64,000 nucleotides of DNA from a bacterium (GTDB lineage: Bacteria > Bdellovibrionota_C > UBA2361 > RFPC01): contig JAUIBK010000001.1 in assembly GCA_030428205.1 (NCBI GenBank), forward strand, positions 1 to 64,000. The letters are read 5' to 3'. This document shows, piece after piece, positions 1 to 7,774 of this stretch; the stretch's first letter is position 1; the number at the start of each line of letters is the position of its first letter. Made by a program: the position numbers and the translations under genes. Under the pieces are notes generated by a model. It was given only the letters and a program-made list of their open reading frames with translations. It did no database searches and was not told the DNA's origin.

Positions 1-39
1 TGTGCTCATAGTATTCTCCTTTGTCTAAAGTTAAATCTT

Positions 40-705
40 CTAGAATTCTCCTTGCTTCACGTATGGATAGCTCCAAAGAATGGTTTGAAGCAGGACCGAT
101 TTGATCCAGGCCTGATGCATCTTCTCAACTTCTTCTCTTGAGTGCCCCACTTTCTCAAGAAACGGCTTTAGTGTCGCAGTGACTGGATATGTAAGTGCAA
201 CAAGATGACGAAAATGAATGATCGGAACAGATTTCACCCCATCTGTCTTATTCTTCTTCGTGCTATGGTGACGGAGCGCTATTTCATATTGATAGTTGAG
301 CCAATTCTGATCGTAGTTTGCTTCAGCCGTATCGAGAATCCATTTGCCAAAGCGCTTCCTGACCTTAGCGAGATAGTCCGCATTCGGCTTTTGGGTCTTT
401 GAATCAGAGAAGTAGTAAACAAGATGATCATTTGAGCCGACAAAGCCATACCAAACATCAAGAACTGCTTCGACTTGAGGTTCAAGCACAGACTTTGAGA
501 GCTTTAAGTACTTCTCGTCCTCCTGGGTAAACAACAAACTCTTCTTAATGCCTTCGAGCTGTTCCAGAGTGACGGGTGACGTCCGAAGCGCCTTTGAGCC
601 ATAGGTATACCCGTGAATCTCATCAGCCCCGGCCACACTTACGAGCAGAGCGGCACTCAGCAGTACACTCACCATCCTAACTAGCTTAAAATTTGTATAT
701 TTCAT
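40..705 (-). CDS. Exported protoglobin-like haem protein
   Basis: The 221-residue product matches the protoglobin family (globin-coupled-sensor type haem domain without a transmitter) along residues 30-220. Visible signs are the WYGF segment, the RFGKW segment, a conserved EIALRHH stretch whose histidine fits the proximal haem ligand, and the LWSYPY near the C-terminus. Protoglobins bind O2, CO or NO. This copy starts with a basic, hydrophobic segment ending in AGA-DE, which reads as a Sec signal peptide; that is unusual because protoglobins are normally cytoplasmic. I chose the ATG at 705 rather than 717 because GGAGGAG lies between the two and the signal peptide then starts MKYTN. It is divergent from a marR-like gene and has a 15-bp palindrome over its likely transcription start. 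Confidence 0.88.
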   Translation of the reverse strand: MKYTNFKLVRMVSVLLSAALLVSVAGADEIHGYTYGSKALRTSPVTLEQLEGIKKSLLFTQEDEKYLKLSKSVLEPQVEAVLDVWYGFVGSNDHLVYYFSDSKTQKPNADYLAKVRKRFGKWILDTAEANYDQNWLNYQYEIALRHHSTKKNKTDGVKSVPIIHFRHLVALTYPVTATLKPFLEKVGHSREEVEKMHQAWIKSVLLQTILWSYPYVKQGEF

Positions 706-720
706 TACTCCTCCCATGTA

Positions 721-735
721 GTATTGAGTCGATAC
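721..735. promoter_or_regulatory. Operator copy 1 (15-bp palindrome)
   Basis: GTATTGAGTCGATAC is a palindrome with one mismatch, and nearly the same as the perfect copy at 773-787. It lies just downstream of the minus-strand -10 (741-746), over the predicted start of the protoglobin transcript. It is a probable binding site for the adjacent MarR-type regulator. Confidence 0.7.
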
Positions 736-740
736 TATCT

Positions 741-768
741 AGAATAGCACTTCTTTGCCATTTGTCAA
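741..768 (-). promoter_or_regulatory. Sigma70-like promoter of the protoglobin gene
   Basis: Read on the minus strand this gives TTGACA (768-763), a 16-base spacer, then TATTCT (746-741). The predicted start falls near 734, inside operator copy 1. The -35 overlaps the -35 of the divergent promoter, so one bound repressor could affect both directions. Confidence 0.6.
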
Positions 769-790
769 GGTCGTATCGATTCGATACAAT
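762..790 (+). promoter_or_regulatory. Sigma70-like promoter of marR-cupin
   Basis: TTGTCA (762-767), a 17-base spacer, then TACAAT (785-790). The spacer and part of the -10 contain operator copy 2, so occupancy would block polymerase. The predicted start is at about 796-797, at the marR ATG, which implies an almost leaderless message. Confidence 0.65.
773..787. promoter_or_regulatory. Operator copy 2 (perfect 15-bp palindrome)
   Basis: GTATCGATTCGATAC is a perfect palindrome around a central T. It sits between the -35 and -10 of the marR promoter. Its centre is 52 bp from that of copy 1, about five helical turns, so both dimers would face the same side of the DNA. Autorepression by the MarR-like protein is the simplest reading. 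Confidence 0.75.
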
Positions 791-796
791 ATAAAA

Positions 797-1372
797 ATGA
801 GCTTTGGCGTTAAGATTGAAGAGTTAATAGAGCGGCTGGATAATTTGAGACGGCGTCACGTCCGTGACTATGCTTATTCGTGTCAGCTCAATCTCAGGCA
901 GTTTGAGGCTCTCGTCTACCTTTCCAAGTGCAACCGCTATAGTGACACACCGCTGGCTCTCGCTGATTACCTGGGGCTTACTAAAGGAACAGTTTCTCAA
1001 ACAGTGATTGCACTTGAAGAGAAGGGATTGCTTGAGAAGAATCCCGATCCAGATGACAAAAGGGTCGTGCATCTTAAGTTGACCTCTACCGGCAGACGAA
1101 CGGTGGAGAAGTGTTTGAAAGACTCTCCAATTTCTAAGGGAGTCGAGCAAAGTTCTCAAGCAAATGATGCTGAGGAAATAGCCGAGCAGTTGGAGAACCT
1201 GCTGACGGCCCTGCAACGAGCAAATAGCTTTAAGACGTTTGGAGTCTGTAGAACCTGCTCGCATTTTAGAGTAAATGGACTAGGATCAAAGCATCAGTGT
1301 GGCCTCACGTTAGAGCCTTTGACTGAGAAAGAGAGCTTAAAGATTTGTAGAGAACATACAGTAAACGAGTAA
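797..1372 (+). CDS. MarR-family regulator with C-terminal four-cysteine tail
   Basis: A 191-residue winged-helix protein. The HTH is around residues 55-80 (LALADYLGLTKGTVSQTV) and the wing carries DPDDKRVV, typical of MarR. The C-terminal 40 residues add C151-x2-C154, C168, C184 and H187, a spacing that looks able to bind a metal or Fe-S cluster and is not part of the core MarR fold. The ATG at 797 is preferred over an upstream in-frame start at 755 because the promoter and palindromic operator lie between them. No Shine-Dalgarno is visible and the predicted transcript starts at the ATG, so it may be leaderless. It is followed at 18 bp by a cupin gene. I infer a redox, NO or metal sensor controlling itself, the cupin and the protoglobin. 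Confidence 0.85.
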   Translation: MSFGVKIEELIERLDNLRRRHVRDYAYSCQLNLRQFEALVYLSKCNRYSDTPLALADYLGLTKGTVSQTVIALEEKGLLEKNPDPDDKRVVHLKLTSTGRRTVEKCLKDSPISKGVEQSSQANDAEEIAEQLENLLTALQRANSFKTFGVCRTCSHFRVNGLGSKHQCGLTLEPLTEKESLKICREHTVNE

Positions 1373-1389
1373 GCAGCTGAGGAGAGGGA

Positions 1390-1719
1390 ATGAGTGAACA
1401 AGTCGCAGCTGGGGAAGTAGTAAGACTCCCACTTCCTGAATCCGAACTAGCGCAGGCGAAAACAAAGGCTCTGGTGAAGACAGAGCATTTTGAATCGATT
1501 CGTCTTTGTATACCGGCTGGAAAGACCATTCCTCCGCATAAGGCGAAAGGACCTATTACAGTGCAGTGTCTACAGGGAAAGGTGAACTTTAACGTCGGAG
1601 AGGTAGAAAACTCTTTGGACCCTGGCGACTGGCTTTATCTCGAAGCGGAGCAACTACACTCCCTGGAGGGAGTAGAACACTCTACTTTGCTGCTTACTCT
1701 GTTTTTTCCTCGGCAATAG
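1390..1719 (+). CDS. Small single-domain cupin
   Basis: The 109-residue product has the two cupin motifs: IPPHKAKGPITVQCLQG (His in the first strand pair) and GDWLYLEAEQLHSLEG (His in the second). These usually hold a divalent metal. There is no signal peptide. GAGGAG precedes the ATG at good distance, and the gene is co-directional with marR 18 bp upstream. The substrate cannot be told from sequence. Its pairing with a protoglobin and a cysteine-tailed regulator suggests a role in the response to NO, O2 or a related ligand. Confidence 0.8.
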   Translation: MSEQVAAGEVVRLPLPESELAQAKTKALVKTEHFESIRLCIPAGKTIPPHKAKGPITVQCLQGKVNFNVGEVENSLDPGDWLYLEAEQLHSLEGVEHSTLLLTLFFPRQ

Positions 1720-1722
1720 TGG

Positions 1723-1736
1723 GTACGATCTCGTAC
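1723..1736. promoter_or_regulatory. 14-bp palindrome after the cupin gene
   Basis: GTACGATCTCGTAC is a perfect palindrome four bases after the cupin stop codon. It resembles the operators at 721 and 773 only loosely, so it may be an independent regulator site or chance. Confidence 0.25.
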
Positions 1737-1810
1737 AAATGGAAAATACATAACTACTTAAACTCCTTTCCATACTCAAATGGTGGACCCGGTTGCAACC
1801 AATTCGAACT

Positions 1811-1999
1811 TTATCCATCGTACCGTTTATATTCGATATTGTTTTAGAGCAGGTCTATCTCTACCAAGTCATCAGCAAAGAAGCATACAAGCTCTTACTG
1901 CAGGGCTTAAGCTATGTAGCTATAGGCAAGGCCTTAGGTGTTGACGATAAAACGGCCAAAAAAGCCGCAGAGTATGCCAAATCTTGTAAAACACACTAG
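1811..1999 (+). pseudogene. C-terminal remnant of a serine-recombinase-like protein
   Basis: The reading frame ends with GLSYVAIGKALGVDDKTAKKA, preceded by an FIFDIVLEQVYLYQ-type stretch. This order resembles the extreme C-terminus of large serine recombinases, where a short helix-turn-helix follows a linker. No catalytic or recombinase domain is present, there is no convincing start codon, and the piece is only about 60 residues. I read it as debris of a recombinase at the left edge of the accessory island that ends beside ssrA. The identification rests on remembered family resemblance of a short segment. Confidence 0.45.
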
Positions 2000-2003
2000 A
2001 GCT

Positions 2004-3788
2004 TTAGTTAAACGCTCTTTTGAAAGCCATCTTCTCAGCGGTATCCTCGTAGGTCGCTACAACCCTATCAAAAGGGTCAAAGGAAAACTTTCCGTATGAA
2101 CTCTCCTTATTGGGAGGAATATGGATCTCATCTTCGTTAAAGGTCACGATATATTGGAAGGAGGGGTGCTGTAGACTCTGAGAGTACAAGTAGTTGAGAG
2201 TGTTCACCACTGTTCGTTTGGCCACTCCGTGGAATACTCCATCGTGAATCAAGAAATTCGGCAATTTCCGGCCTGTAGTGATACTACTCAAGAAAATCAT
2301 TAGGTCATAAGCAACAATTTTGAGCCTACTCTGACCAAGGGCATCGGCTCTGGGGATTTCAACTATTGGCTCTACCGGCAACTGCTCTCTCTGAGTATCT
2401 CTTACGACATCAACGTCAAAGTATGCACTTGAAAAATCTTCCCCTAAAAAGAGAGCATTTTTCAGTATATCTTGAAAAGAACGACGCAAGTTCTTCACCT
2501 TCATCTCATTCTCTTTGAGGTTTTTGAGCACAGCCTTCTTTGTCTTCACCAAATCAATATCAATGTCGTCTTTTTCGATGTCTAAAGTGTCAATTCTTCT
2601 CAAGTCCTTGGAGGTCGCCTCTAAAGCGCTGCGCTTCTTGAGCATGTTCTCATAGGCGTTCTTTACGCTATCCATAGCGCCTTTCTCTTCCAGAAACTTG
2701 TACAAGTGACTTCGTTCTTCCTCAAGCACCGAAATGTCCCGAAGTAGCTCTTCTATAGAGTCTTGAAGGGCTCTTTCCTTCTGCATTAGAAACTTGTTGC
2801 GGTTCTCAAGAATCTCACGATTAAAACTCTGAACTTCCTCAAGAGATTTCTTTACCTGAGTACCAAACTCAGCCCGTGCTTGATTATAAATACGTTCAAT
2901 CTTTCTCGTATCGAGGCTAGGATCTTGATGGAAAGAATTTGTAACGTTTCTTAACTTTCTATTTAGAGAGTTGTATTCCTTCAATAGCGCATCAATTTTG
3001 GTGGTCACCTCTACTAGCTGTTTCTCTACATCTTTGTACCCTTCCAGAAAACTGTATTCTTTGAGGCTCTCCTCAAGGGTCTTTACAGAGTCTTCAAGCT
3101 TGACCTGCTCACTCTTAACTTCCGACACCTCTTTGCCGGTTTCGGCTCGTATCTTCTCTTCGATACTTTTTATCTCGTCTCGTTTCTTCTTAAATAGGTT
3201 GAGCAGAGTGTCATACTCGACAATATTTCGAGTTGTTAAGCCCATTAAATAATAGTTGTAAATGGCAAGCTCCCGTTTATTGGCTTTGTAAGGTACGAAT
3301 GTGAACGGATCCACCCTTTGCTGATGATCTAGATCGTCCTTTACAAAAAAACTCATTAGCGTACGGAAGCGATTTCCTGGAACAAAAGTTTCCTGATCCT
3401 CTGTAGGAAAATACTTATTTCCTAGAATCTTTTTTATATCAGATCTTGTATATTCCGTTAGATCTGAGCGAGTCTTTCCAAAATAAATCGTGTCGAGCTT
3501 ATGAAACTCTCGTTTGAGCACATACTCCTCTCCCAATATATCGAATTCCAACTCTACCGAGTGCTTCTCATCTCGTAGAAAAGAGTATCTCTTCTTGCCA
3601 AATAGCTTCTCTGCCGTATCTGAAACCAAGGCAAAGTCGATCATCCTGACCAGAGAGGACTTGCCAATTCCGTTGACACCACTGGCGTCCGGGTCGTCTG
3701 AATACTTACCTAATATGATGTTGATTCCTGGCTCGAAGACGACAGGTTCAAGTAAAAGCTCTGTTTCCGAAGAAATTCGTTTAAGCAT
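2004..3788 (-). CDS. ABC-3C system SMC-like ATPase (DUF2326)
   Basis: A 594-residue ABC/SMC-type ATPase. The Walker A loop is GVNGIGKSS at residues 37-45, a long Glu/Lys-rich coiled coil covers roughly 185-440, and the C-terminal DUF2326 region carries the hydrophobic-acidic Walker B NFLIHDGVF. Such proteins are the motor of ABC-three-component conflict systems, beside a small middle component and an effector. It is the last gene of a three-gene minus-strand operon: its ATG follows directly on the TAA of the middle component. In these systems the ATPase is thought to sense invading nucleic acid or its processing and release the effector. RecN/SbcC was considered and rejected because of the DUF2326-type C-terminus and the neighbours. 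Confidence 0.82.
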   Translation of the reverse strand: MLKRISSETELLLEPVVFEPGINIILGKYSDDPDASGVNGIGKSSLVRMIDFALVSDTAEKLFGKKRYSFLRDEKHSVELEFDILGEEYVLKREFHKLDTIYFGKTRSDLTEYTRSDIKKILGNKYFPTEDQETFVPGNRFRTLMSFFVKDDLDHQQRVDPFTFVPYKANKRELAIYNYYLMGLTTRNIVEYDTLLNLFKKKRDEIKSIEEKIRAETGKEVSEVKSEQVKLEDSVKTLEESLKEYSFLEGYKDVEKQLVEVTTKIDALLKEYNSLNRKLRNVTNSFHQDPSLDTRKIERIYNQARAEFGTQVKKSLEEVQSFNREILENRNKFLMQKERALQDSIEELLRDISVLEEERSHLYKFLEEKGAMDSVKNAYENMLKKRSALEATSKDLRRIDTLDIEKDDIDIDLVKTKKAVLKNLKENEMKVKNLRRSFQDILKNALFLGEDFSSAYFDVDVVRDTQREQLPVEPIVEIPRADALGQSRLKIVAYDLMIFLSSITTGRKLPNFLIHDGVFHGVAKRTVVNTLNYLYSQSLQHPSFQYIVTFNEDEIHIPPNKESSYGKFSFDPFDRVVATYEDTAEKMAFKRAFN

Positions 3789-4028
3789 TTAAGACTCGTT
3801 CCTTACCAAACTAACTTTAAACGAATCGACTACAACCAAATCTACCATGTAAAGGAAGGACAAAGCTTCCAAGAAGCTGTTAAGAGTCGTCTTCTTGTTT
3901 CTCTTCATCATTCTCACTAACAAGGACTCAACAAGAATACACTTGTTAGGCCGCAACTCCTTCAAGATCTCGGCCCCCAATACAATAGGGTTGTTTGTTA
4001 AATCTGATTCCGGGTGCGGTAAAATCAC
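3789..4028 (-). CDS. ABC-3C system small middle component
   Basis: The 79-residue product begins MILPHPESDLTNNPIVLGAE and has the size, position and N-terminal pattern of the small 'middle component' of ABC-three-component systems (closest in memory to the type called MC6). Its ATG overlaps the stop of the upstream effector gene by four bases and its stop abuts the ATPase start, so all three are translationally coupled. Its role in the family is inferred to be an adaptor between ATPase and effector. Recognition depends strongly on context. Confidence 0.72.
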   Translation of the reverse strand: MILPHPESDLTNNPIVLGAEILKELRPNKCILVESLLVRMMKRNKKTTLNSFLEALSFLYMVDLVVVDSFKVSLVRNES

Positions 4029-4969
4029 TCTGTTGTCTCTCCAGCAGTTTTCTTACCAATTAAACATTGCTCGAAATGATAGAGGAGTATAGTGCGGATA
4101 TGCTCTCTATACTCATCATCATCTCCGTCAGAGTACTTTCCTAAATACAGATCCGTCATCTGGGTAAGACGATCCTTTAGAGAGCCTGAGCATCGCTGAT
4201 AGTCATTTATAATTCGCCGCTTTAAGCGAGTAATTTCACTATCTTCATACGAGCCGATCAGGTTCTTAACCGTACCGAATCCACTAATCGACAACTCATA
4301 CTCATTCATCGCCGAATCTATATCATCGGCATCGAAATTTATCTCGATTTTTTCTCCAATGTATGTCGGACGCTCATAGGGAATCTCCTGATCTCCTGCT
4401 TCGGCATTTTCTAAAAGGTCTTCTATAATCTGTTTAAAATAGTCTGAAGAAATATACTCCTCATCAACTCTTAGAAATCGAGCTATTTTCCGACGCTTAG
4501 CACTCGACAACTCGTCATGAATAATATGAACGAGCTGTTCGCTTCCCATAATAGTGCTCCTCTCCTTTAGGCTCTCAACCTTCAATGGCTGATCCGGGCT
4601 CAGCATATGATTGACGACCATACCCCATTTTTCATATTTCGACTCCCAATGAGTTGAATATGACGAAAAATCATCATCAGCTTTTTTCTCAAAATCATTT
4701 TTGTCATATGCACGTGGCCCGTAACACGCAATTATTCGGCGCTCGTTGTTGAACAGACCATCACATCCCTTGTCTCTTACATTCCTCATCGGCGTGAAGT
4801 TTTCGGGGCCATATCTCAAGAGAAACAAATCTCGAACAAAGTCTTCAAACGGAAACCCGCCAAGGGCTCCTATCTGAGTGCGAAGAATATTCTTTAGGGG
4901 TGTATCCATGAAATTAAAGCCCAATCGATCAAGGACTATGACAGTATCATGGTTTCTTGTCTCACGCAC
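4025..4969 (-). CDS. ABC-3C effector with restriction-endonuclease-like N-terminus
   Basis: A 314-residue protein, first gene of the operon. The segment from residue 36 (GGFPFEDFVRDLF, then RDKGCDG at 65-71, then RRIIACYGP) has the order of a restriction-endonuclease-like core: helix, acidic G-x-D-G turn, then a beta strand carrying the third catalytic position. In relatives that strand usually reads like Q-x-Y; here Ala stands where Gln is expected, so activity is uncertain. The rest is helical with acidic patches. The start is either GTG at 4969 or ATG at 4909; neither has a strong Shine-Dalgarno and both keep the nuclease-like domain. It is the likely toxic or DNA-cleaving arm of the ABC-3C operon. 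Confidence 0.7.
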   Translation of the reverse strand: MRETRNHDTVIVLDRLGFNFMDTPLKNILRTQIGALGGFPFEDFVRDLFLLRYGPENFTPMRNVRDKGCDGLFNNERRIIACYGPRAYDKNDFEKKADDDFSSYSTHWESKYEKWGMVVNHMLSPDQPLKVESLKERSTIMGSEQLVHIIHDELSSAKRRKIARFLRVDEEYISSDYFKQIIEDLLENAEAGDQEIPYERPTYIGEKIEINFDADDIDSAMNEYELSISGFGTVKNLIGSYEDSEITRLKRRIINDYQRCSGSLKDRLTQMTDLYLGKYSDGDDDEYREHIRTILLYHFEQCLIGKKTAGETTE

Positions 4970-4989
4970 CAGCTCATGCCAGCCACACT

Positions 4990-5418
4990 TGTTGTTTGCT
5001 CAGAGACTACTCCTGTCTAATGAAGAAGAGCCTTTATACTTCACTGATGCGAGGAATAAGAGCCCGACTCGTGATATACTCACCGATGTGAGCATTCTTG
5101 ATAACTTTGCAGCACAAGTTGAAATTGAACTAACGGCTTTCCCATTAAAGAGCGTATCTGAAGAGGTTCGTGATGAATTCTTCCCGGAGCAGCCTGTAAG
5201 GGGAATGATTTGGTACGGGGTACCCCTTTGATTCCGCTCCCTGAGAGAATGAAAGTATGTGGCGTAGGTTGTCTCATAACAACCTAATGTTCAAGAAAAA
5301 TGAGAGTAGGTGTTAATTCCCCTTACAGGTGATGAGATTGATGTCTTCTCTCAAATGATGACGATCTGTGTGTGGTTCGTTGGTATTCGTTTACCTCAAC
5401 TCCCGACTGATGAGTAGT
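4990..5418 (+). pseudogene. Unknown ORF fragment interrupted by a small insertion
   Basis: The plus-strand frame from about 4990 gives a protein-like sequence (EEEPLYFTDARNKSPTRD and so on to DEFFPEQ). It is broken at 5193 by an inverted-repeat segment containing a stop, and resumes in the same frame after it as GDEIDVFSQMMT through PQLPTDE and a TAG at 5416-5418. Removing 5193-5327 restores one open frame. No start codon is visible at the left end, where it abuts the ABC-3C effector gene. I do not recognise the family. This covers most of the 464-base stretch 4970-5433, in which I see no intact gene. Confidence 0.35.
5193..5329. mobile_element. Candidate 137-bp MITE-like inverted-repeat insertion
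   Basis: Perfect 14-bp terminal inverted repeats (CCTGTAAGGGGAAT at 5193-5206 and its reverse complement at 5316-5329) enclose 109 bp. The interior has a hairpin with a 7-bp stem at 5266-5285 (AGGTTGT, 6-base loop, ACAACCT) and no coding capacity. The element splits an ORF whose two halves lie in the same frame. No clear target-site duplication was found, so its origin as a transposed element is an inference. Confidence 0.4.
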
Positions 5419-5433
5419 AATTCGGTAAACGTA

Positions 5434-5904
5434 TTAGCTAAAACGGCTGGATATCGACTCAGATGCTTGCTTCAACGATTCAAGTTCACCTTCTAAGATA
5501 TTTGAAATTTCAGGAAAAGGGTGCGGTACTTTTAGGCCCCTGAGTCGTGAGATAGAGCATTTCCTGCCATAACTAAATCGCCATTTATGCAAAATATTGA
5601 ATAGCCCAACAAATGATATAAGCTCTGTAAAGCTCATATCTTTTTTGGGAGTCAGAACAGTAATAGAGTCTCCTCCATTACCCTTTGGTAAAAAAGGTGC
5701 CAACTGAACTGTAGCAAAACCTAAGCCAGAAATGGCGATTTGATTGCCATCGAAGAGCTTGTCATCCTCTTCGGGTTCAACATATCCAACAATTCCGTTG
5801 TTGATTTCAACGCTGGTGATAAAAGGAAAATCTCCTGGATCGTAGTCATTGATATTTTTCGATCTAGCTGCCTCGAGTGTGAATAAGTCATCAATCTTTT
5901 CCAT
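5434..5904 (-). CDS. Short specificity subunit with a single target-recognition domain
   Basis: A 156-residue protein resembling one half of a type I/BcgI-type S subunit: a TRD-like beta-rich stretch (residues 25-135, with GNQIAISGLG and the closing YGRKCSISRLRGLKVPHP) followed by a short helix. Canonical S subunits have two TRDs and about 400 residues, so this one could act as a dimer reading a palindromic half-site or be a cut-down subunit. It overlaps the end of the methyltransferase-nuclease gene by 14 bases and is co-directional, which supports one enzyme. Confidence 0.7.
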   Translation of the reverse strand: MEKIDDLFTLEAARSKNINDYDPGDFPFITSVEINNGIVGYVEPEEDDKLFDGNQIAISGLGFATVQLAPFLPKGNGGDSITVLTPKKDMSFTELISFVGLFNILHKWRFSYGRKCSISRLRGLKVPHPFPEISNILEGELESLKQASESISSRFS

Positions 5905-7774
5905 GACTCTCCTCCTTTCTACTCCCCATGACTGCCCATGTGTTATTCAAAAGTCCACGCAGGCAACTTTGTACCTCTATATGAAAATCAACCTCATTCA
6001 ATTTTGGACTACCAAGGTGTGCTTGCGGAATAAATTCGTGGGATTGTAAAGGTTGAAACTCAATCTCACCTTCTATCTCCCCCAACTTGGTCCCATGTAT
6101 TACCCAAGCTCTAATACGCTCAACATACCTTTTCAAGAATGCCTGGTATCCGTCCTCTGTCTTTTCCACTCTAAATCCCTTTCGCTTGACAAAACCATCA
6201 TCTGAAATTCGAGCCCACAAGACTTCTCCGGTTCTTTCGTGTGGGCATCCTTTCTTTACGAAGAGTCCAATAGTTTCTGTCGCAACAGGATAAAATAGGT
6301 CTCCAGGAAACAAGATGACTGATTGCAGTGTGTGTTCCTGCAGTAAACTCTCTCTCCATTTTTTGAATTTACTTTCATACAATACAGACGAAGGCAGAAC
6401 GGCGAATAACAATCCGTTATCGATCATCTGATTGAGAGCATGATCAATAAAGTCTGGCTCTTTTTGTTTGTCGTTCTTAAGAGCAAAAGGTGGATTCATC
6501 AGTACTTTAGAAACTCGACGATGCTTGATGTCTGACCGTTCTCCCGTCGATGAATAAGTACTAATAAAATTTGGATATTTAGTCTTTTTTGAGCCTGTGC
6601 CGATTTGCCAATCAAAACATGAGTCAATTTTTAGGTTGTGCTTACCATCTCCTCGGAAATACATGTTTATGAACGCTAAGGCGGCAATAGTATCTGAATC
6701 TTCTGCTCCAAAAATATTCTTTTGTGCAAATCGTTTTGCTGCTGCATCTGTCTTCAGTTTTTTAATTCTGTTAAATGCCGAGATCAAAAAACCACCAGTA
6801 CCTGCCGCTGGATCATACAAAACATCGTCATCGTTTATTTCAAGTGATTCACTAGCAAGCCAGCATATATGTCTAGGAGTTAGAACTATCCCTAGTTCCT
6901 TACTAGTATTGCCGTATCGTAAAAACCCTTCAAAGAAAGAGCCCAATACATCACTGGTGTGAGAGCTGTATAATAGATCGGACTCCTTCAACCAAAAGAT
7001 AATCTTATTTAGAGCATTAGCTTGCTCGTCCACGCTTTCGGATGAAGGTTTTACACGAATATGCTCCCACAAATCTTGTTTGCCTGCACTTGAGAAAGCA
7101 GCTTCGGCTCTGGCATTAACATCTTTAATGAAGACCTTACTACTTTCCCCTAGTTTGAGTGTTGAGTCTTCGCTTAGAGCGAGAAGCAAGATCGCTACAT
7201 ATAGCGCCCGTTTCTCCTTCGTTACCTTTGCCTTGTGCAACACCTCATTTATTTTCTTCGAGAGCTCTGTTATTTCTTGAATAGAAGGCTCAGGCTTCTT
7301 AAGGTCGGCTGACTTAGTATCGAGCAGCTGCAGAATCTCATTTTTAGACAGCAATCTATGTAACGAATGCTTCCCAAGCCTAACCTGCTCCCACTTTCCT
7401 TGGATAAGCATTCCTGTGCGCACGTCATATCCCTCGGTATCATTTCCCGCGACTCCCGATACTATTGGGGCAGAGATCCATTTTGATTTTGAGTTTATGG
7501 ACTTGGCGTACCCGACCGCCTCTTTGTATGCGCGGTCAAGGTTTCTTAAACCTTCCTTTGCCTCGATTATCCAAAAAGTATCAGTAGTGATTTTGACCAC
7601 ATTCTCAGGTTTCTCAAGGCTTAGTGCTTTCTTAATTTCTGGATGCCTGAGGCACTCATTTTGAACCCAAACCTCCCCCCTGGGCTTGTCGTTAGGATTC
7701 GCAACATTCCATCCTTTCTCTTTTAGTTTTGAATTGATCCAGTTGTATGATCTGAACTCGGATGATTTGGGCAT
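5891..7774 (-). CDS. N6-adenine methyltransferase fused to an N-terminal nuclease-like domain
   Basis: A 627-residue protein. Residues 1-160 resemble an HsdR_N/PD-(D/E)xK nuclease, with the strand FWIIEAKEG (67-75) supplying E-x-K. Residues 190-560 are an HsdM-like adenine methyltransferase with SAM motif DPAAGTGGF (321-329) and catalytic NPPF (427-430). The fusion with a separate S gene downstream is the layout of BcgI-like type II restriction enzymes, in which one chain cuts and methylates. No HsdR motor is present, so it is not a classical type I system. It follows the ABC-3C operon and belongs to the same island, with visibly AT-richer DNA than the housekeeping genes. Confidence 0.82.
   Translation of the reverse strand: MPKSSEFRSYNWINSKLKEKGWNVANPNDKPRGEVWVQNECLRHPEIKKALSLEKPENVVKITTDTFWIIEAKEGLRNLDRAYKEAVGYAKSINSKSKWISAPIVSGVAGNDTEGYDVRTGMLIQGKWEQVRLGKHSLHRLLSKNEILQLLDTKSADLKKPEPSIQEITELSKKINEVLHKAKVTKEKRALYVAILLLALSEDSTLKLGESSKVFIKDVNARAEAAFSSAGKQDLWEHIRVKPSSESVDEQANALNKIIFWLKESDLLYSSHTSDVLGSFFEGFLRYGNTSKELGIVLTPRHICWLASESLEINDDDVLYDPAAGTGGFLISAFNRIKKLKTDAAAKRFAQKNIFGAEDSDTIAALAFINMYFRGDGKHNLKIDSCFDWQIGTGSKKTKYPNFISTYSSTGERSDIKHRRVSKVLMNPPFALKNDKQKEPDFIDHALNQMIDNGLLFAVLPSSVLYESKFKKWRESLLQEHTLQSVILFPGDLFYPVATETIGLFVKKGCPHERTGEVLWARISDDGFVKRKGFRVEKTEDGYQAFLKRYVERIRAWVIHGTKLGEIEGEIEFQPLQSHEFIPQAHLGSPKLNEVDFHIEVQSCLRGLLNNTWAVMGSRKEESHGKD

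Noticed and set aside
1781..1800. tRNA gene suggested by a GGTCCACCA-like 3' end
   Set aside because: No acceptor partner, D-arm or anticodon arm is found next to it; only a 20-base resemblance.
2004..3788. RecN or SbcC
   Set aside because: DUF2326-type C-terminus and operon with a middle component and effector fit ABC-3C better.
5080..5277. 65-codon minus-strand ORF
   Set aside because: Spans the inverted-repeat insertion and opposes the better frame.
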